From the NCBI GenBank assembly GCA_009774395.1, contig VSNQ01000171.1:1-7681 (forward strand): 7,681 nucleotides of DNA, read 5' to 3'. This stretch comes from Lachnospiraceae bacterium (GTDB taxonomy: Bacteria; Bacillota; Clostridia; Lachnospirales; Lachnospiraceae). The notes under the pieces were generated by a model. It was not told the origin of the DNA, did no database searches, and saw only the letters and a list, made by a program, of their open reading frames with translations. Positions 4,659-7,681 of this stretch are shown one piece after another. The stretch's first letter is position 1. Each line of letters opens with the position of its first letter. Both the position numbers and the translations under genes were made by a program.

Positions 4659-7316
4659 CCACAGCGTTCGCACTCGTAGACGCTGCTTTACATCTTCAGC
4701 ATTCTGAAATTCTCCATTCAGGATATCTTCTTGATAGAAATATACATATTTCGATTCTTTCTTTGTAATATTAAAATAATTATCTGAAAAAATCACATCT
4801 GCATCATCAAAATCTAATTCCACAAATGCTGCGTACACATTGCTCACAAGTTCAATACAATACCCTGTACTGCCTGATTGCTGCTGTACTGCGCAAACTG
4901 TATACTCCACGCTGCATTTTGGTAAATCCATATATTTGTAGGGCAGTAGTGTTTCACTCTCTACCTGTACTCTGCCATCGGTATACGTAAATACTGCCTC
5001 GACAAATACATCTTTTTTAGCATATAATTTTTTTGTTTGCAGTGTATTTGTATTTGATCTCTCTACTCGCTTCTGCGAAGGTGGAACCATTATCCTTGGC
5101 TGCCGCTGAACCCATGCACTAAAATCCTCTTCAACTGCCAATACACTGGTAAATGCAGGAACTAAAATTTCCTTGCTCGCTTCACGAATGGTCTGTAAAT
5201 CTAATGTTTTTAAAGAAAGACTCACATTTACGGAAACTGCCTGCGCTGTTTCATTTGCCACCCATGCAGCAGCCGCACTAAAATGCTCTCCCCCATTGCT
5301 GACACTACTGTCATTATCGGCTATCCGCACCAAACTTCCTGTTACAGATGCGTAAAATTCCTTCGCACGATAATGCAGTGCTTTCCAACGGCCATAATAG
5401 TCAATGCTTGACCACGATGCCACACTCCAATTGTCATTCATCTGCCAATACAGCGCACCCATGCAGCGCCCACGATTTCTGCGCCAGTGTTCTACACCAG
5501 ATTTTACCGCTACAGCCTGCAGCACCTGTGTAACATACAGCAATGCTTCAAAATCCTTCGGATACCGGAAATTTTCAGAGAGATAATAAAGCATTTTCCC
5601 GTTGGCAGCATCATTCTTTTGATGACTCTCCATTACCTGTGAGAAAATATTGCGATCCTCCTCGTTGGTATATGTGTATACCGTTTTATAAGACGGAAAG
5701 GACTGAAAACCAAATTCCGAGCAAAATCGGAAAAAGTGGTTTTGGTAATCTGAGAATGGCTTCTGCCCGTGCCAAACCTCCCAATAATGTGTATCTCCCC
5801 TGTTTTCATCATCAGGATTATCCAAGCATCCGCCTGACGACGGCGATGAAGGCCAGTAAAAAGTATTCTTGTCTGCCTCTCGTACTGCTTTGGGCAACAC
5901 ATATTCAAACTGCTTAATATAATCCGCTTTAATATATGGCGTCTGCTCCAGGAAATTTCCCCAATGATCCCATGCCGATTCCAATTCATTATTGCCGCAC
6001 CAAAGTCCAAGACATGCATGGTGGCGCAGGCGCTTCACATTGTCCAATGTTTCTGCAACAATATTTTCCTCAAATGCCTCTGTTAAATCATATGCATTGC
6101 AGGCATACATTAAATCCTGCCAGACAATTAATCCATAACGATCGCATAAATTATAGAAAGTATCTGACGGATAATAACCGCCGCCCCATACACGGATACA
6201 ATTATAATTTGCCCTTACGGCACTTTTCACTAAATATTCTATGCGTTCCGGTGTAATACGGCTATAAATACAATCCTCCGGAATATAATCTGCACCCATT
6301 GCAAAAAATTTCACACCATTTATCATAAATGCAAATTCTTCGCCCCATTGATCTTTTTCACGGCTTACTGTAAATGTCCGAAGCCCAATAGAATCTACAC
6401 GCCGCTGTACACAGTTTCCATTTACTAACAGCTCTGTTTCTACTGTATATAATGGCTGTCCCCCTAGTCCATTTGCCCACCATAACTGTGGTTTTTCAAT
6501 GGTAAAAACAGAAGTTTCAACCCCCTCTGCAATGACGACACCATTGGGATCGCGCAAAATCACATTTACAAAATATGGTATTTCTGTAGCTTGATATTTC
6601 GACAGGCATACAATTTCTGGTTCCACTGTTAAAAGAACACTTCCATCCGCTCTATGACACTGTGTATACTGAACGCTCTCAAGCCTTGCAACACTGTACG
6701 CCTCCAGCCTGATTTCACGGAAAATTCCCGCGTCTGGAAGCTGTGCGCCCCAATCCCAGCCAAACATAGAATGCGCCTTGCGCAGATATTGGTTTCCGCT
6801 GATTGCACCGCTTGCATCGCAATGAATTTCTTTATGTTCCTGTGCCTGATAATTTTGAATATAACGCAGTGTAGAGAGAAAACGAATTTGAATATGGTTT
6901 GTCCCTGCCTTTAACATCTCTTTTACAGAAAAGCGCCATGTTCGATGCATATTATCCGTTTTGGCAAGCAGTTCTCCATTCATATAAATTTCTGTCAAAG
7001 TATCTAACCCAAAACAGACAAGCTCTATCTCCTGTGCTTCCAACAGTTTCTGACCCACTTCAAAATCCCGCTCAAACCAGTAATCCTGCCAGAACAGTTC
7101 CCGCAGCGCATATTCATTATCACGATAATAAGGGTCTTGATACTGCTCACCAATTGCCCCCGTATCACAAAGTGCCGATAACACAGAACCGGGTACTTCA
7201 ACCAAATAAGAATCCGCTAACTGAAACTGCTCCATATAGCAGCTATCATCGTATATCTGCGGACGCATCTTCCATGTACCGCTTAATGTTTGTAACTTCC
7301 TATTCTGAAACTTCAT
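4629..7316 (-). CDS. Glycoside hydrolase family 2, beta-mannosidase-like
   Basis: Predicted exo-acting retaining glycosidase (likely EC 3.2.1.25) releasing mannose from beta-mannosides or short manno-oligosaccharides. The 895-residue length fits the family. N-terminal jelly-roll at about 1-205 (VPGSVLSAL, DPYYRDNEY, FGWDWGAQLPDAGIFREI), an immunoglobulin-like sandwich at about 206-318, and a TIM barrel at about 319-655. Barrel landmarks are RVWGGGYYPSDTFY (375-388), the acid/base Glu444 in LWCGNNELE, the nucleophile Glu534 in FCSEFGFQSFPS, and GALYWQMNDNWSVASWSSID (620-639). The remaining C-terminal domains reach 895. There is no signal peptide, so the enzyme acts in the cytoplasm on imported oligosaccharides. 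The start ATG 7314-7316 follows AGGGGGA (7321-7327) at close spacing. The last residues, SYTERRED, are encoded inside a 50-bp repeat unit, so the extreme C-terminus may be recent. It lies upstream of the LacI-type gene on the same strand. Other GH2 specificities such as exo-beta-glucosaminidase cannot be excluded. Confidence 0.93.
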   Translation of the reverse strand: MKFQNRKLQTLSGTWKMRPQIYDDSCYMEQFQLADSYLVEVPGSVLSALCDTGAIGEQYQDPYYRDNEYALRELFWQDYWFERDFEVGQKLLEAQEIELVCFGLDTLTEIYMNGELLAKTDNMHRTWRFSVKEMLKAGTNHIQIRFLSTLRYIQNYQAQEHKEIHCDASGAISGNQYLRKAHSMFGWDWGAQLPDAGIFREIRLEAYSVARLESVQYTQCHRADGSVLLTVEPEIVCLSKYQATEIPYFVNVILRDPNGVVIAEGVETSVFTIEKPQLWWANGLGGQPLYTVETELLVNGNCVQRRVDSIGLRTFTVSREKDQWGEEFAFMINGVKFFAMGADYIPEDCIYSRITPERIEYLVKSAVRANYNCIRVWGGGYYPSDTFYNLCDRYGLIVWQDLMYACNAYDLTEAFEENIVAETLDNVKRLRHHACLGLWCGNNELESAWDHWGNFLEQTPYIKADYIKQFEYVLPKAVREADKNTFYWPSSPSSGGCLDNPDDENRGDTHYWEVWHGQKPFSDYQNHFFRFCSEFGFQSFPSYKTVYTYTNEEDRNIFSQVMESHQKNDAANGKMLYYLSENFRYPKDFEALLYVTQVLQAVAVKSGVEHWRRNRGRCMGALYWQMNDNWSVASWSSIDYYGRWKALHYRAKEFYASVTGSLVRIADNDSSVSNGGEHFSAAAAWVANETAQAVSVNVSLSLKTLDLQTIREASKEILVPAFTSVLAVEEDFSAWVQRQPRIMVPPSQKRVERSNTNTLQTKKLYAKKDVFVEAVFTYTDGRVQVESETLLPYKYMDLPKCSVEYTVCAVQQQSGSTGYCIELVSNVYAAFVELDFDDADVIFSDNYFNITKKESKYVYFYQEDILNGEFQNAEDVKQRLRVRTLWDSYTERRED

Positions 7317-7360
7317 TGTTTCCCCCTATCTAAGATTTTCCTAATTTTAATTTTATTTAA

Positions 7361-7372
7361 GCAATCTATTGC
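7361..7372. promoter_or_regulatory. Operator candidate GCAAT-CT-ATTGC in front of the GH2 gene
   Basis: A perfect 5-bp inverted repeat with a 2-bp centre lies between the GH2 promoter candidate and its ribosome site, where a bound repressor would block transcription. The 7-mer TTGCAAT overlapping its right half on the - strand also occurs at 4390-4396, upstream of the LacI-type gene. Control by that regulator is inference; the centre is not the CG usual for LacI operators. Confidence 0.35.
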
Positions 7373-7393
7373 AAAAATTTTCTTCGTATATTC

Positions 7394-7422
7394 AAGATAT
7401 CACAATTAGTTAATTACTTCAA
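7394..7422 (-). promoter_or_regulatory. Promoter candidate for the GH2 gene
   Basis: On the - strand, TTGAAG (7417-7422) and TATCTT (7394-7399) are 17 bp apart, with an extended -10 TG (TGATATCTT). Transcription would start near 7388, about 70 nt before the GH2 start codon. The -35 box overlaps the last codons of the possible gene remnant upstream. Confidence 0.45.
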
Positions 7423-7681
7423 CTTTTTAAGTGACCGAAAGCTAATTTTTATCACATTTGTATAATTTTTATGAATTTTTTCGGCGCATTTTTCCAAGTA
7501 CGCGGTTTTTATACAATCAAGTAGAAAAGATTCATCTAGAAGATCTATCTTCTCCCTACTCAAGAACTGGGTATCCATCAGCTTCTGCTGACAGATATCA
7601 ATTGAACGTAAGCGATGAATAATCTAGCGTTTTTACAAGTCCCGAAATCTGTGCGATAATCTCTTTAACTGGAGAAGCATC
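7414..7681 (-). pseudogene. Possible frameshifted 3' end of an unrecognised gene running in from the right edge
   Basis: I do not recognise this sequence. On the - strand, a frame open from the window edge reads DASPVKEIIAQISGLVKTLD and continues a few codons to a TGA at 7598-7600. A second frame, open from after a TAG at 7624-7626 to a TAA at 7414-7416, encodes about 69 residues including SREKIDLLDESFLLDCIKTA. The two overlap for about 25 bp in different frames and both look protein-like, so together they could be the C-terminal part of one gene with a frameshift. The second frame alone has an ATG at 7576-7578 but no ribosome site. Chance open frames in A/T-rich DNA are the alternative. Confidence 0.3.

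Noticed and set aside
5543..6019. Overlapping open frames on both strands within the GH2 gene
   Set aside because: They are shadows of a long gene with clear family motifs and have no family features or ribosome sites.

Overview
The window looks like accessory DNA from a low-GC Gram-positive anaerobe, most likely a gut or rumen Clostridia of the Lachnospiraceae type. This rests on A/T-rich intergenic DNA, purine-rich Shine-Dalgarno sites (AAAGGAG, GAGG, AGGGGGA), SigA-like promoters, and a carbohydrate-use gene set of AraC and LacI regulators with a cytoplasmic GH2 glycosidase. The assignment is inference; no rRNA or core gene is present.

Left part (1-1379): a very A/T-rich leader of about 450 bp carries short direct repeats, a good promoter and a 14-bp tandem repeat. 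It leads into an AraC-family regulator on the + strand.

Middle (1380-3310): what appears to be the remains of a Type II restriction-modification system. A complete C5-cytosine DNA methyltransferase with an N-terminal excisionase-type helix-turn-helix lies on the + strand, behind its own extended -10 promoter. Facing it tail to tail on the - strand is a 141-residue reading frame that keeps a PD-(D/E)xK-like nuclease core resembling the SinI (GGWCC) endonuclease family. It appears to have lost its N-terminal part. A stem-loop lies between the two stop codons. GGWCC occurs only once in the window by eye.

Right part (3316-7316), all on the - strand: a GH2 beta-mannosidase-like gene is followed by a LacI-family regulator gene, whose stop lies 5 bp before the nuclease fragment. 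The gap between the glycosidase and regulator genes holds a 94-bp inverted-repeat element resembling a miniature transposon and a pair of 50-bp direct repeats, one of which encodes the end of the glycosidase. The likely circuit is that the LacI-type protein controls the glycosidase, and perhaps itself, in response to a manno-oligosaccharide or related sugar. No transporter is in the window.

Right edge (7317-7681): glycosidase promoter and operator candidates, overlapping the 3' end of what may be a broken gene entering from beyond the window.
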